Positions 23,874 through 33,328 are shown, counted from the stretch's first letter. The stretch is 64,000 bases of DNA from Photobacterium sanctipauli (GCF_003026495.1 NZ_PYMA01000023.1:16641-80640); one strand, 5' to 3'. The notes: a model not told the origin generated them from the letters alone. Numbers and translations: made by a program.

Positions 23874-25415
23874 ATGCAACTTAATTCCACGGAAATTAGC
23901 GAACTTATCAAGCAGCGTATTGAAAATTTCAACGTTGTTAGTGAAGCGCGCAACGAAGGTACTATCGTTTCGGTAAGCGACGGTATCATTCGTATCCATG
24001 GCCTTGCAGACGTAATGCAAGGTGAAATGATTGAATTACCTGGTGGCCGTTTTGCACTGGCACTTAACCTTGAGCGTGACTCGGTTGGTGCGGTTGTAAT
24101 GGGCCCATATGCCGACCTTCAGGAAGGCATGAAAGTAACGGGTACTGGTCGTATTCTTGAAGTACCAGTAGGCCCTGCGCTACTAGGCCGCGTAGTGAAC
24201 ACACTGGGTGAGCCAATTGACGGTAAAGGTCCAATCGAAACAGAGACGTTCTCTCCTGTTGAAGTGATTGCACCGGGCGTTATCGACCGTAAATCTGTTG
24301 ATCAGCCAGTTCAGACTGGTTACAAGGCAGTTGACTCGATGATCCCAATCGGCCGTGGCCAGCGTGAGTTGGTTATCGGTGACCGCCAGACGGGTAAAAC
24401 GGCGATGGCTATCGATGCCATCATCAACCAGAAGAACTCTGGTATTTACTCTGTTTACGTTGCTATCGGTCAGAAGGCGTCAACTATCGCCAACGTAGTA
24501 CGTAAGCTTGAAGAGCACGGCGCGCTGGAAAACACCATTGTGGTTGTTGCTTCTGCGTCAGAAGCTGCTGCCCTGCAATACCTAGCACCGTACGCAGGTT
24601 GTGCAATGGGTGAGTACTTCCGTGACCGTGGTGAAGATGCACTGATCGTATACGATGACCTGTCTAAGCAGGCTGTTGCTTACCGTCAGATCTCACTATT
24701 GCTACGCCGTCCGCCGGGTCGTGAAGCATTCCCAGGTGACGTTTTCTACCTCCACTCACGTCTACTAGAGCGTGCAGCTCGCGTAAACGAGAACTACGTA
24801 GAGAAATTCACCAACGGTGAAGTGAAGGGCCGTACCGGTTCTTTGACTGCGCTTCCGATCATCGAAACGCAAGCAGGTGACGTATCGGCATTCGTACCGA
24901 CCAACGTTATCTCTATCACCGATGGTCAGATCTTCCTACAGACAGAGCTATTCAACGCCGGTATCCGCCCAGCGGTTGACCCAGGTATCTCTGTATCGCG
25001 TGTAGGTGGTTCTGCTCAGACCAAGATCATCAAGAAGCTGTCGGGTGGTATCCGTACCGCACTTGCACAGTACCGTGAACTAGCGGCTTTCGCCCAGTTC
25101 TCGTCTGACCTTGATGAAGCAACGAAGAAACAGCTTGATCACGGTCAGAAAGTAACTGAGCTGATGAAGCAGAAGCAGTACGCGCCAATGTCTGTATTTG
25201 AGCAGGCTCTGGTAATCTTTGCTGCTGAGAAAGGCTACTTGAACGACATCGAGCTAACTAAGCTTGCTGACTTCGAAGCTGCGTTGCTTTCATACGCCAA
25301 AGGTCACTATGCTGAGCTAGTGTCTCAGGTTGATGAAACGGGTGCTTGGAACAACGAAATCGAAACTCAGTTCGTGAAACTGGTTGAAGATTTCAAAGCG
25401 ACCCAGACTTGGTAA
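23874..25415 (+). CDS. atpA: F1 ATP synthase subunit alpha
   Basis: A 513-residue nucleotide-binding, non-catalytic subunit. It has an N-terminal beta-barrel (about 25-95), P-loop GDRQTGKTAMAID near residue 169, and the conserved segment SLLLRRPPGREAFPGDVFYLHSRLLER near 280, which is typical of alpha chains. The start is ATG 23874 (MQLNSTEISELIK), preceded by GGAG; five extra in-frame codons upstream belong to the leader. Confidence 0.98.
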   Translation: MQLNSTEISELIKQRIENFNVVSEARNEGTIVSVSDGIIRIHGLADVMQGEMIELPGGRFALALNLERDSVGAVVMGPYADLQEGMKVTGTGRILEVPVGPALLGRVVNTLGEPIDGKGPIETETFSPVEVIAPGVIDRKSVDQPVQTGYKAVDSMIPIGRGQRELVIGDRQTGKTAMAIDAIINQKNSGIYSVYVAIGQKASTIANVVRKLEEHGALENTIVVVASASEAAALQYLAPYAGCAMGEYFRDRGEDALIVYDDLSKQAVAYRQISLLLRRPPGREAFPGDVFYLHSRLLERAARVNENYVEKFTNGEVKGRTGSLTALPIIETQAGDVSAFVPTNVISITDGQIFLQTELFNAGIRPAVDPGISVSRVGGSAQTKIIKKLSGGIRTALAQYRELAAFAQFSSDLDEATKKQLDHGQKVTELMKQKQYAPMSVFEQALVIFAAEKGYLNDIELTKLADFEAALLSYAKGHYAELVSQVDETGAWNNEIETQFVKLVEDFKATQTW

Positions 25416-25459
25416 TTGGTTGGTGGTCGCTTGCGATCACCTACTAACGGAGAGTAACG

Positions 25460-26326
25460 ATGGCCGGCGCAAAAGAGATTCGTAACAAGATCGGTAGTGT
25501 TAAAAACACTCAGAAGATCACTAAAGCGATGGAAATGGTGGCTGCGTCTAAGATGCGTAAAACGCAAGACGCAATGGAGTCATCACGCCCATACGCACAA
25601 ACTATGCGCAAAGTGATCGGTCATATCGCCCTTGGTAGCCTTGAGTATAAGCACCCTTATCTTGAGGAGCGCGAAGCCAAGCGCGTAGGTTACATCATTG
25701 TTTCTACTGACCGCGGTCTGTGTGGCGGCTTGAACATCAACTTGTTCAAGCAGGCGATGACAGATATCCAAGGTTGGTCTGAAAAGGGCGCTGAAATCGA
25801 CCTGGCACTGGTTGGTGCCAAGGCGACAGCCTTTTTCAACAGCTATGGCGGTAACGTACTGGCACAGGTTTCTGGCCTGGGCGACAACCCATCGGTTGAT
25901 GAGTTGATCGGTACTGTTGGCGTGATGCTGAAGAAATATGATGAAGGCCAACTGGATCGCCTGTACCTGGTTTACAACAAGTTTGTAAATACCATGGTTC
26001 AGGAACCAGTGATCGATCAATTGCTGCCTTTGCCTAAGTCGGAAGATGAAGAAATGCAGCGCAGCCACGCTTGGGACTACATTTATGAGCCTGAGCCTAA
26101 AGCCCTGCTAGATACCCTGTTGGTTCGCTATGTCGAATCTCAGGTGTACCAGGGTGTTGTCGAAAACCTTGCCAGTGAGCAAGCGGCACGAATGGTTGCG
26201 ATGAAAGCAGCAACAGATAATGCAGGAAACTTGATTGACGAACTGCAGCTTGTGTACAACAAGGCCCGTCAGGCCGCGATCACACAAGAACTGTCAGAAA
26301 TCGTTTCTGGTGCATCTGCTGTTTAA
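25460..26326 (+). CDS. atpG: F1 ATP synthase subunit gamma
   Basis: A 288-residue central-shaft subunit. The N-terminal helix (AKEIRNKIGSVKNTQKITKAMEMVAASKMRK) and the C-terminal helix (ATDNAGNLIDELQLVYNKARQAAIT) form the rotating coiled coil. Between them lies a Rossmann-like domain (STDRGLCGGLNINLF near residue 83). It links c-ring rotation to catalysis in the alpha-beta hexamer. Confidence 0.97.
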   Translation: MAGAKEIRNKIGSVKNTQKITKAMEMVAASKMRKTQDAMESSRPYAQTMRKVIGHIALGSLEYKHPYLEEREAKRVGYIIVSTDRGLCGGLNINLFKQAMTDIQGWSEKGAEIDLALVGAKATAFFNSYGGNVLAQVSGLGDNPSVDELIGTVGVMLKKYDEGQLDRLYLVYNKFVNTMVQEPVIDQLLPLPKSEDEEMQRSHAWDYIYEPEPKALLDTLLVRYVESQVYQGVVENLASEQAARMVAMKAATDNAGNLIDELQLVYNKARQAAITQELSEIVSGASAV

Positions 26327-26358
26327 GGCAAAGAATTAATAAGTTTAGAGGATTAACG

Positions 26359-27765
26359 ATGGCTACAGGTAAGATCGTACAGATCATCGGTGCGGTAGTC
26401 GACGTAGAGTTTCCGCAGGACTCTGTACCACAGGTATACGATGCCCTTCACGTTGATGCGAAAGAAAACGGTACGCTAGTACTGGAAGTTCAGCAGCAGC
26501 TTGGCGGTGGTGTTGTTCGTGGTATCGCTATGGGTACTTCTGATGGCTTACGTCGTGGTTTGTCTGTTGAAAATACAGGCCGCCCAATTGAGGTTCCAGT
26601 TGGTAACGCGACACTAGGACGTATCATGAACGTTCTGGGTCAACCAATTGATGAGTGTGGTGAGATCGGTGAGAAAGAGCGTTACGCTATTCACCGTGAA
26701 GCGCCAAGCTACGAAGAGCAGTCAAATGCGACTGAGCTACTAGAAACAGGTGTTAAGGTTATCGACCTGATTTGTCCATTCGCTAAGGGTGGTAAAATCG
26801 GCCTGTTCGGTGGTGCGGGTGTAGGTAAGACCGTAAACATGATGGAGCTGATCAACAACATCGCGCTTCAGCACTCAGGTCTTTCTGTATTCGCCGGTGT
26901 TGGTGAGCGTACCCGTGAAGGTAACGATTTCTACTACGAGATGCAGGAAGCAGGCGTTGTTAACGTTGAAAACCCTGAAGAATCGAAAGTAGCAATGGTT
27001 TACGGCCAGATGAACGAGCCACCAGGTAACCGTCTACGTGTTGCACTGACTGGTCTAACAATGGCTGAGCGTTTCCGTGACGAAGGCCGTGACGTTCTTC
27101 TGTTCATCGATAACATCTACCGTTACACCCTTGCGGGTACAGAGGTATCGGCACTACTAGGCCGTATGCCATCTGCGGTAGGTTACCAGCCAACGCTTGC
27201 AGAAGAGATGGGTGTACTTCAGGAGCGTATTACATCGACCAAGACAGGCTCTATCACGTCTGTTCAGGCGGTATACGTACCTGCGGATGACTTGACTGAC
27301 CCATCGCCGGCGACAACGTTCGCCCACCTTGATGCGACAGTTGTACTTTCTCGTCAGATCGCTTCTCTGGGTCTATACCCGGCGATTGACCCGCTAGATT
27401 CAACATCTCGTATGCTTGATCCGCTAGTGGTTGGTCAGGAGCACTACGACATCGCGCGTGGCGTTCAGAGCTTGCTTCAGCGCTACAAAGAGCTGAAAGA
27501 CATCATTGCAATCCTAGGTATGGACGAGCTGTCTGAAGAAGATAAGCAGGCTGTATCTCGTGCACGTAAGATTGAGCGTTTCCTAACTCAGCCTTACCAC
27601 GTTGCTGAAGTCTTCACTGGCGACCCAGGTATCTACGTATCGCTGAAAGATACGCTACGTAGCTTCAAAGGCCTTCTAGCGGGCGAATACGACGATATCC
27701 CAGAGCAGGCATTCATGTACTGCGGTGCGATTGAAGACGTATTGGAAAACGCGAAGAAGCTTTAA
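26359..27765 (+). CDS. atpD: F1 ATP synthase subunit beta
   Basis: A 468-residue catalytic subunit. The P-loop is GGAGVGKTVNMMELI near residue 153. The catalytic glutamate lies in GERTREGNDFYYEM, and the DELSEED motif near 387 contacts gamma and epsilon. FIDNIYRYTLAGTEVSALLGRMPSAVGYQP is the standard beta signature region. Codon use is strongly biased toward a small set, as in other highly expressed genes here. Confidence 0.98.
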   Translation: MATGKIVQIIGAVVDVEFPQDSVPQVYDALHVDAKENGTLVLEVQQQLGGGVVRGIAMGTSDGLRRGLSVENTGRPIEVPVGNATLGRIMNVLGQPIDECGEIGEKERYAIHREAPSYEEQSNATELLETGVKVIDLICPFAKGGKIGLFGGAGVGKTVNMMELINNIALQHSGLSVFAGVGERTREGNDFYYEMQEAGVVNVENPEESKVAMVYGQMNEPPGNRLRVALTGLTMAERFRDEGRDVLLFIDNIYRYTLAGTEVSALLGRMPSAVGYQPTLAEEMGVLQERITSTKTGSITSVQAVYVPADDLTDPSPATTFAHLDATVVLSRQIASLGLYPAIDPLDSTSRMLDPLVVGQEHYDIARGVQSLLQRYKELKDIIAILGMDELSEEDKQAVSRARKIERFLTQPYHVAEVFTGDPGIYVSLKDTLRSFKGLLAGEYDDIPEQAFMYCGAIEDVLENAKKL

Positions 27766-27782
27766 GCTAAGTAGGAGGCGAC

Positions 27783-28205
27783 ATGGCAGCGATAACCTTC
27801 CATCTGGACGTAGTAAGCGCAGAGAAAAAACTGTTCTCTGGCCGTGCTGAAGATATCCAGGTGACCGGTAGCGAAGGTGAACTGGGTATTCACGCAGGAC
27901 ACACACCGCTGCTGACCGCTATCACGCCGGGTATGGTTCGAATCACTAAGCAGCATGGCGAAGAAGAGGTTATTTACCTTTCTGGCGGCATGCTGGAAGT
28001 TCAACCAAATACCGTCACGGTATTGGCTGACACCGCGATCCGCGGTGAAGATTTGGACGCAGCGAAAGCGGAAGAAGCGAAACGTCAGGCTGAGGAGCGT
28101 ATCCACAACCAGCATGGCGATATCGACTTTGCTCAAGCGGCCAGTGACCTGGCTAAGGCGATTGCTCAGCTACGAGTCATCGAGCTGACCAAGAAAGCGC
28201 GTTAA
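27783..28205 (+). CDS. atpC: F1 ATP synthase subunit epsilon
   Basis: A 140-residue subunit with an N-terminal beta-sandwich (TFHLDVVSAEKKLFSGRAED, GELGIHAGHTPLLTAI) and two C-terminal helices that can inhibit ATP hydrolysis. It is the last gene of atpIBEFHAGDC. AGGAGG precedes the ATG by 6-7 bases. A perfect hairpin terminator follows. Confidence 0.97.
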   Translation: MAAITFHLDVVSAEKKLFSGRAEDIQVTGSEGELGIHAGHTPLLTAITPGMVRITKQHGEEEVIYLSGGMLEVQPNTVTVLADTAIRGEDLDAAKAEEAKRQAEERIHNQHGDIDFAQAASDLAKAIAQLRVIELTKKAR

Positions 28206-28220
28206 TCAGGCGCATGACGC

Positions 28221-28250
28221 AAAAAAGCGACCCTAGGGTCGCTTTTTTTA
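28221..28250 (+). terminator. Intrinsic terminator of the atp operon
   Basis: AAAAAAGCGACCC-TA-GGGTCGCTTTTTTT forms a 9-bp GC-containing stem with a long T-run, 15 bp after atpC. Confidence 0.94.
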
Positions 28251-28356
28251 TGCCTGCTATTTGCCGTGGGTAGTGTTTTTACCTAGCCGGCCGGGGTTTT
28301 CACTACCCTCTTTGTTTTTTTGCAAGTTATTACTCGCAAAAAACTAACTATTTCCC

Positions 28357-28385
28357 TTAACCGGACCGGGCTCAGCCGTTACAAT
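28357..28385 (+). promoter_or_regulatory. Candidate glmU promoter
   Basis: TTAACC (28357-28362) and TACAAT (28380-28385) are 17 bp apart, about 50 bp before glmU and after the atp terminator. This is a 4/6 and 5/6 match to the sigma-70 elements. Confidence 0.45.
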
Positions 28386-28431
28386 GCGGGCAGTATTGTT
28401 TTTAATTATGCATCAAGAGGGATAATCCATC

Positions 28432-29793
28432 ATGAGCTTCAGCGCTGTGATCCTAGCGGCGGGCAAAGGAACCCGTATGTACTCGAACCTGCCGAAGGTA
28501 CTCCATACCTTGGCGGGCAAGCCAATGGCAAAGCACGTGATCGATACCTGTGCGGGACTGGGGGCAAACCAGATCCACTTGGTATATGGCCACGGTGGCG
28601 ATCAAATGCAGTCGGTATTGGCAGACGAGCCGGTTAACTGGGTATTGCAGGCAGAGCAGTTGGGCACGGGCCATGCGGTAAACCAGGCATGCCCTGCGAT
28701 AGCTGATGATGAGAAGGTGCTGATCCTGTACGGTGACGTTCCCTTGATCAGCTCTGAAACCCTAGATAACCTGCTGGATGCCCAGCCTAGCGGCGGTATT
28801 GCGCTGCTGACCGTTGTGCTTGACGATCCGACAGGCTATGGCCGTATCGTGCGTCGCAACGGCCCGGTAGTGGCGATTGTGGAGCAGAAAGATGCCACCG
28901 AAGAGCAGAAGCTGATCAAGGAAATCAACACCGGTGTGATGGTTGCCAATGGCGGCGATCTGAAGCGCTGGTTGGCGGCATTGAAGAACGATAACGCCCA
29001 GGGCGAGTACTACCTGACGGATATTATTGAAGCGGCGCACAACGAGGGCCGTGCGGTGGAAGCGGTGCACCCTGTACGCGCCATCGAGGTCGAAGGGGTA
29101 AACAACCGTATCCAACTGGCCAAGCTGGAGCGTGCTTTCCAGGCCATGCAGGCTGAGCGCCTGTTGGAGCAAGGCGTGATGCTGCGCGACCCAAGCCGTT
29201 TCGACTTACGCGGTGAGCTGCAGTGCGGTACCGACGTTGAAATCGATGTTAATGTGATCATCGAAGGTAGCGTGTCACTGGGCAACAACGTGGTCATTGG
29301 TGCTGGCTCGGTACTCAAGGACTGTGAAATCGACGACAACACCATTGTGCGCCCATACAGCGTGATTGAAGGGGCGACGGTAGGTGAAGATTGTACCGTG
29401 GGTCCATTTACCCGCCTACGCCCTGGTGCGGAGCTGGTGGGCGACTCGCATGTCGGCAACTTCGTGGAAATGAAGAAGGCGCGCTTGGGCCAGGGTTCGA
29501 AAGCCAACCACCTGACCTACCTTGGCGATGCTGAAATTGGCGATCGCGTTAATATCGGTGCCGGTACCATTACCTGTAACTACGACGGTGCCAACAAATT
29601 CAAGACCGAGATCGAAGATGATGTGTTTGTCGGCTCGGATACCCAGCTGATCGCCCCGGTTAAGATTGCCAAGGGGGCAACCATCGGTGCCGGTGCGACC
29701 ATCAACCGCAATATCGGTGAGGGTGAGTTAGTGATCACTCGTGCGCCAGCCCGTACAATTAAAGGCTGGAAGCGCCCGGTTAAGCAGAAATAA
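28432..29793 (+). CDS. glmU: Bifunctional GlmU (GlcN-1-P acetyltransferase / GlcNAc-1-P uridyltransferase)
   Basis: A 453-residue enzyme that makes UDP-GlcNAc for peptidoglycan and lipopolysaccharide. The N-terminal pyrophosphorylase domain has LAAGKGTRMYSNLPKVLH near residue 8 and LYGDVPLI near 101. The C-terminal left-handed beta-helix (from about 250) has hexapeptide repeats and the acetyltransferase block GAGTITCNYDGANK near 374. A single gene, closed by its own terminator. glmS, two genes downstream, provides the pathway precursor glucosamine-6-phosphate. Confidence 0.97.
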   Translation: MSFSAVILAAGKGTRMYSNLPKVLHTLAGKPMAKHVIDTCAGLGANQIHLVYGHGGDQMQSVLADEPVNWVLQAEQLGTGHAVNQACPAIADDEKVLILYGDVPLISSETLDNLLDAQPSGGIALLTVVLDDPTGYGRIVRRNGPVVAIVEQKDATEEQKLIKEINTGVMVANGGDLKRWLAALKNDNAQGEYYLTDIIEAAHNEGRAVEAVHPVRAIEVEGVNNRIQLAKLERAFQAMQAERLLEQGVMLRDPSRFDLRGELQCGTDVEIDVNVIIEGSVSLGNNVVIGAGSVLKDCEIDDNTIVRPYSVIEGATVGEDCTVGPFTRLRPGAELVGDSHVGNFVEMKKARLGQGSKANHLTYLGDAEIGDRVNIGAGTITCNYDGANKFKTEIEDDVFVGSDTQLIAPVKIAKGATIGAGATINRNIGEGELVITRAPARTIKGWKRPVKQK

Positions 29794-29820
29794 CCACTTG
29801 GCTTACTAAGTATCGGATAG

Positions 29821-29850
29821 CAAAGGCAAGGGAGCTCCCTTGCCTTTTTT
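29821..29850 (+). terminator. Intrinsic terminator of glmU
   Basis: CAAAGGCAAGGGAGCTCCCTTGCCTTTTTT is a self-complementary 13-bp stem with a T-run. Confidence 0.94.
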
Positions 29851-29953
29851 CGTCGTGGCCACCCCTCTCCTCTCTCCCCCTTTTTACAAATTTGCTTATA
29901 ACATAGCGTTATATTGCTGCTTCTTTTTTAATAAAAATTAATTGTACTTGCTT

Positions 29954-30018
29954 GATCAAAAAAGTTTTGATCTGCTACCATTTCTTTCAGTTCGAAACTT
30001 ATAGCTATCGGTTCGTAA
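29954..30018 (+). promoter_or_regulatory. Candidate operator region before the DeoR-type regulator
   Basis: Two kinds of repeat lie just before the gene. One is the inverted repeat GATCAAAA (29954-29961) / TTTTGATC (29965-29972). The other is a direct repeat, GTTCGAAA (29990-29997) and GTTCGTAA (30011-30018), 21 bp apart or two helical turns. Further upstream TATAAC (29897) / GTTATA (29908) forms a smaller palindrome. DeoR-family proteins often bind repeated TTCG-like motifs, so autoregulation is plausible. Confidence 0.4.
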
Positions 30019-30022
30019 TTGA

Positions 30023-30790
30023 ATGTCTAAACGTAATACCCAGCAGCGTCGCCATGCCATTGCCGTTGTGGTCAATGAGCAAGGTGAAGTGAGCGTTGAT
30101 GCCCTGGCCAAACAATTTACCACCTCGGAAGTCACTATCCGCAAAGACCTAGCCACCTTGGAAAAAGGCGGCTTGCTATTGCGTCGTTATGGTGGCGCGG
30201 TTGCCATCCCGACTGAAATGGTGGCCGATGTCGAGGAAAATGTTTCGGTTCGTAAGTTAGCGATTGCCAAAGCGGCAGCAGCCCGTATCCGCGACCATAA
30301 CCGGATCATTATCGATAGCGGCAGTACGACGGCGAGCCTGATCAGCCTGCTCAACGACAAGCATGGCCTGATTGTGATGACCAACTCGCTCAATGTCGCC
30401 AATGCCCTCAACGAGCTGGAAAACGAGCCCACCTTGCTGATGACGGGCGGGACATGGGATCCCCATTCGGAAGCCTTCCAAGGCCAAGTGGCCGAATCGG
30501 TATTGCGTTCTTATGACTTTGATCAGCTTTTTATTGGTGCGGACGGGATCGACACCGCTCGAGGTACTACAACTTTTAATGAGCTGGTGGGATTGAGCCG
30601 GGTAATGGCGGAGGTATCCCGTGAGGTGGTGGTGATGGTCGAGTCCAGCAAGATCGGTCGCAAAATTCCGAACCTGGAGCTGCCATGGGGCAATATTAGC
30701 ACCCTGATCACCGACGACGGCCTTGATGGCGACGCGAAACAACAGATTGAACAGCATGGCGTACAGGTGATCTGTGCGGCGGCGGAATAA
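30023..30790 (+). CDS. DeoR-family transcriptional regulator linked to glmS
   Basis: A 255-residue protein. The N-terminal DeoR winged helix (about 8-62) includes VDALAKQFTTSEVTIRKDLATLE and the family-typical RRYGGAV. The sugar-phosphate-sensing domain carries IDSGSTTASLISLL near residue 93 and GADGIDTARGTT near 173. It is followed after 21 bases by glmS. Regulators of this type next to glmS occur in Vibrio and Pseudomonas (GlmR), where amino-sugar metabolism is the theme; the ligand here is unknown. There is no good Shine-Dalgarno sequence before ATG 30023. Confidence 0.9.
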   Translation: MSKRNTQQRRHAIAVVVNEQGEVSVDALAKQFTTSEVTIRKDLATLEKGGLLLRRYGGAVAIPTEMVADVEENVSVRKLAIAKAAAARIRDHNRIIIDSGSTTASLISLLNDKHGLIVMTNSLNVANALNELENEPTLLMTGGTWDPHSEAFQGQVAESVLRSYDFDQLFIGADGIDTARGTTTFNELVGLSRVMAEVSREVVVMVESSKIGRKIPNLELPWGNISTLITDDGLDGDAKQQIEQHGVQVICAAAE

Positions 30791-30811
30791 AACTTTAGGA
30801 GCAAATTGATT

Positions 30812-32644
30812 ATGTGTGGGATTGTTGGCGCAGTAGCACAGCGTGATGTCGCTGAAATTCTGGTAGAGGGCTTACGCCGCCTTGAGTACCGTGGCTATGA
30901 CTCAGCCGGTGTCGCGGTTGTGGATAGCGAGGCTAACCTAACCCGCGTGCGCCGCCTTGGCAAGGTGCAGGAATTGGCGGATGCCGTAGAGGCGGCAGAT
31001 GTGGTTGGCGGTACGGGTATCGCCCACACCCGCTGGGCGACCCACGGCGAGCCGTCCGAGGCCAATGCCCACCCGCACATGTCCGGTGATATTGCCATTG
31101 TTCACAACGGTATTATCGAAAACCACGAAGAGTTGCGTGAAATGCTGGTTGAGCGCGGCTACGTGTTTTCCTCGCAAACCGATACCGAAGTGATTGCCCA
31201 TTTGGTCGAGTGGGAGCTGCGCAGCTCGGCAAGCTTGGTGGAGGCCGTGCAAAAAACCGCGAAGCAGTTGGAAGGTGCCTACGGTACCGTTGCCCTTGAT
31301 CGCAAAGACCCATCCCGCGTGGTGGTAGCGCGTTCTGGCAGCCCTATCGTGATTGGTTTCGGCGTCGGTGAAAACTTCCTGGCGTCTGATCAGCTGGCGC
31401 TGCTCAATGTTACCCGCCGCTTTATGTACCTGGAAGAAGGCGATGTGGCAGAAATTACCCGCCGTGAGGTAACGGTATTTGATGCGACTGGTGAGCGTGT
31501 CGAGCGTGAAATTGCCGAGTCCAATGCCGAGCATGATGCCGGCGACAAGGGCCAATACCGCCACTTCATGCAAAAAGAAATTTACGAGCAGCCAACCGCG
31601 CTGATCAACACCATGGAAGGCCGCATCACCGCCGACAGCGTGGTAACGGAGTCTATCGGTGTGAATGCCGCGGAAATCCTGAGCAAGGTTGAGCATGTCC
31701 AGATCGTGGCATGTGGTACGTCTTATAATGCAGGTATGACAGCCCGCTATTGGTTCGAGGACTTGGCTGGGGTTAGCTGTGATGTCGAGATCGCGTCTGA
31801 GTTCCGCTACCGCAAGTTCGTCACCCGTCCGAATAGCTTGTTGATCACCCTTTCTCAGTCGGGTGAGACGGCCGATACCCTAGCGGCACTTCGCCTGGCG
31901 AAGGAAAAAGGCTACATGGCGGCGATGACGATTTGTAACGTAGCCGGCTCTTCGTTGGTTCGCGAGTCTGATTTTGCCTTTATGACCCGTGCCGGGGTCG
32001 AGATTGGCGTGGCATCAACCAAGGCCTTTACTACCCAGCTATCGGCACTGCTGATGCTGGTTACCGCACTGGGCAAGCAGAAAGCACTGATTGGTGCGGA
32101 GAAAGAGCAAGAGATTGTTGAGGCACTGCATGCGTTGCCGAAACAGATCAATGCCGCGCTGTCATTTGAGAAGGAAATCGAGGCGCTGGCCGAGGATTTT
32201 GCCGATAAGCACCATACCCTATTCCTTGGCCGTGGCGAGTTCTACCCAATCGCGATGGAAGCATCCCTGAAGCTAAAGGAGATCTCCTATATCCACGCTG
32301 AGGCGTATGCTGCCGGTGAGCTCAAACATGGCCCGCTGGCGCTTATCGACGCCGATATGCCGGTTGTCGTGGTGGCGCCAAGCAACGAGCTGCTGGAGAA
32401 GCTGAAGTCGAACATCGAAGAAGTGCGTGCCCGCGGCGGCTTGCTGTATGTCTTTGCGGATGCGGATGCGGGCTTCGAGGCGGATGAGACCATGAAGATC
32501 ATCACCATGCCGCATGTAAGCGAGATCACAGCACCTATCTACTACACGATCCCGATGCAGCTGTTGTCGTACTACGTGGCCCTGATCAAGGGTACGGATG
32601 TCGACCAACCTCGCAACCTGGCCAAAGCGGTAACGGTTGAGTAA
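30812..32644 (+). CDS. glmS: Glutamine--fructose-6-phosphate aminotransferase (isomerizing)
   Basis: A 610-residue enzyme producing glucosamine-6-phosphate. After Met removal Cys1 (MCGIVGAVAQRD) is the glutaminase nucleophile. RWATHGEPSEANAHPH near residue 73 belongs to the same domain. Two SIS domains bind fructose-6-phosphate (GTSYNAGMTARYWFEDLAG, SQSGETADTLAAL), and the tail is DQPRNLAKAVTVE. The start is ATG 30812 with AGGAG ten bases upstream; an in-frame codon 6 bases earlier would mask the essential cysteine. A terminator follows. Confidence 0.97.
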   Translation: MCGIVGAVAQRDVAEILVEGLRRLEYRGYDSAGVAVVDSEANLTRVRRLGKVQELADAVEAADVVGGTGIAHTRWATHGEPSEANAHPHMSGDIAIVHNGIIENHEELREMLVERGYVFSSQTDTEVIAHLVEWELRSSASLVEAVQKTAKQLEGAYGTVALDRKDPSRVVVARSGSPIVIGFGVGENFLASDQLALLNVTRRFMYLEEGDVAEITRREVTVFDATGERVEREIAESNAEHDAGDKGQYRHFMQKEIYEQPTALINTMEGRITADSVVTESIGVNAAEILSKVEHVQIVACGTSYNAGMTARYWFEDLAGVSCDVEIASEFRYRKFVTRPNSLLITLSQSGETADTLAALRLAKEKGYMAAMTICNVAGSSLVRESDFAFMTRAGVEIGVASTKAFTTQLSALLMLVTALGKQKALIGAEKEQEIVEALHALPKQINAALSFEKEIEALAEDFADKHHTLFLGRGEFYPIAMEASLKLKEISYIHAEAYAAGELKHGPLALIDADMPVVVVAPSNELLEKLKSNIEEVRARGGLLYVFADADAGFEADETMKIITMPHVSEITAPIYYTIPMQLLSYYVALIKGTDVDQPRNLAKAVTVE

Positions 32645-32688
32645 GTAGCGAGGTTGTCTAATAAATAAGACGATTCTCACTTTTAAGA

Positions 32689-32716
32689 AAAGGCACCCTG
32701 AGCGGTGCCTTTTTTC
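32689..32716 (+). terminator. Intrinsic terminator of glmS
   Basis: AAAGGCACC-CTGAGC-GGTGCCTTTTTT is a stem of about 9 bp with a T-run, 45 bp after the glmS stop. Confidence 0.92.
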
Positions 32717-32762
32717 TATTTTGTTAACCCTGAGGTCTACTATCTAGACAGAGGTGGTGGTT

Positions 32763-32808
32763 TTTTGCGAAATAAGAAATATAGGCACCAAGATCACGTT
32801 TTGCGAAT
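32763..32808 (+). repeat. Direct repeat TTTTGCGAA upstream of first XRE gene
   Basis: TTTTGCGAA occurs at 32763-32771 and 32799-32807, 36 bp apart, in the 306-bp gene-free stretch between glmS and the first XRE regulator. The second copy is part of TCACGTTTTGCGAAT (32794-32808), which resembles TCACGTTTTATGCGTAT upstream of the second XRE gene. The rest of the stretch is AT-rich; I could not assign a promoter. Confidence 0.4.
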
Positions 32809-32950
32809 CAATTTACAATTCATATTGAGAGGGTGTTTTTTAAGTTTTTGTTTTTGGTTGATTTTAAGTGTTTTTGTCAAGTTGGCTTATGTTGTGCAAT
32901 CCAGTAATGAAAGCTAGGCGTTATTCATTTTGGTGTATTGGAGGTAAGAC

Positions 32951-33328
32951 ATGACAGATCCTAAAGCCCAAATTGCTGCTCGTATCAAAGAGGCCCGAGA
33001 GTGGAAGGGGTTGACGCAAGTTCACATGGCCCAGCAACTGAAAGTTGCGCGGCAAACCTATCTAGATTTGGAAACGGGAAAGACCGAGCCAAAAGTGAGG
33101 GTGCTATCTGAAATTTCGGAGATCACCGAGCGACCGCTGACCTGGTTCGTCTATGGCGACGAGGGGATAGAAATTCTCGAAAGCGAATACAAAGAGGAAA
33201 TTGATCGCCTTTTGCAGTATTTCAGCCGCCTGCCCCACTCGGCCAGGAATGTGATTTTGCAGCAAAGTATTAACCTTGCCGGTTTTATGGCGGAGTATAC
33301 CCGCGCATTGACGCAGAAAGACAGATAG
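32951..33328 (+). CDS. XRE-family HTH regulator, copy 1
   Basis: A 125-residue Cro/CI-type protein. The helix-turn-helix spans about residues 8-62, with LTQVHMAQQLKVARQTYLDLE as its core and the conserved tail GKTEPKVRVLSEI. The C-terminal half is helical without a recognised domain. It closely resembles the next gene over the first 65 residues (AREWK, ARQTYLDLE, GKTEP shared) but diverges afterwards. GGAGG lies 6 bases before the ATG. Its targets are unknown. It stands between glmS and the ilv operon without a partner gene, and no toxin gene is seen beside it. Confidence 0.8.
   Translation: MTDPKAQIAARIKEAREWKGLTQVHMAQQLKVARQTYLDLETGKTEPKVRVLSEISEITERPLTWFVYGDEGIEILESEYKEEIDRLLQYFSRLPHSARNVILQQSINLAGFMAEYTRALTQKDR

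Noticed and set aside
30938..31696. 252-codon open frame opposite glmS
   Set aside because: Antisense shadow of the glmS glutaminase domain, without independent start signals or similarity.
32705..32917. 70-codon frame with a hydrophobic stretch after glmS
   Set aside because: Its start lies inside the glmS terminator hairpin, and the hydrophobic part simply reflects T-rich DNA. A small membrane protein cannot be excluded but is not supported.
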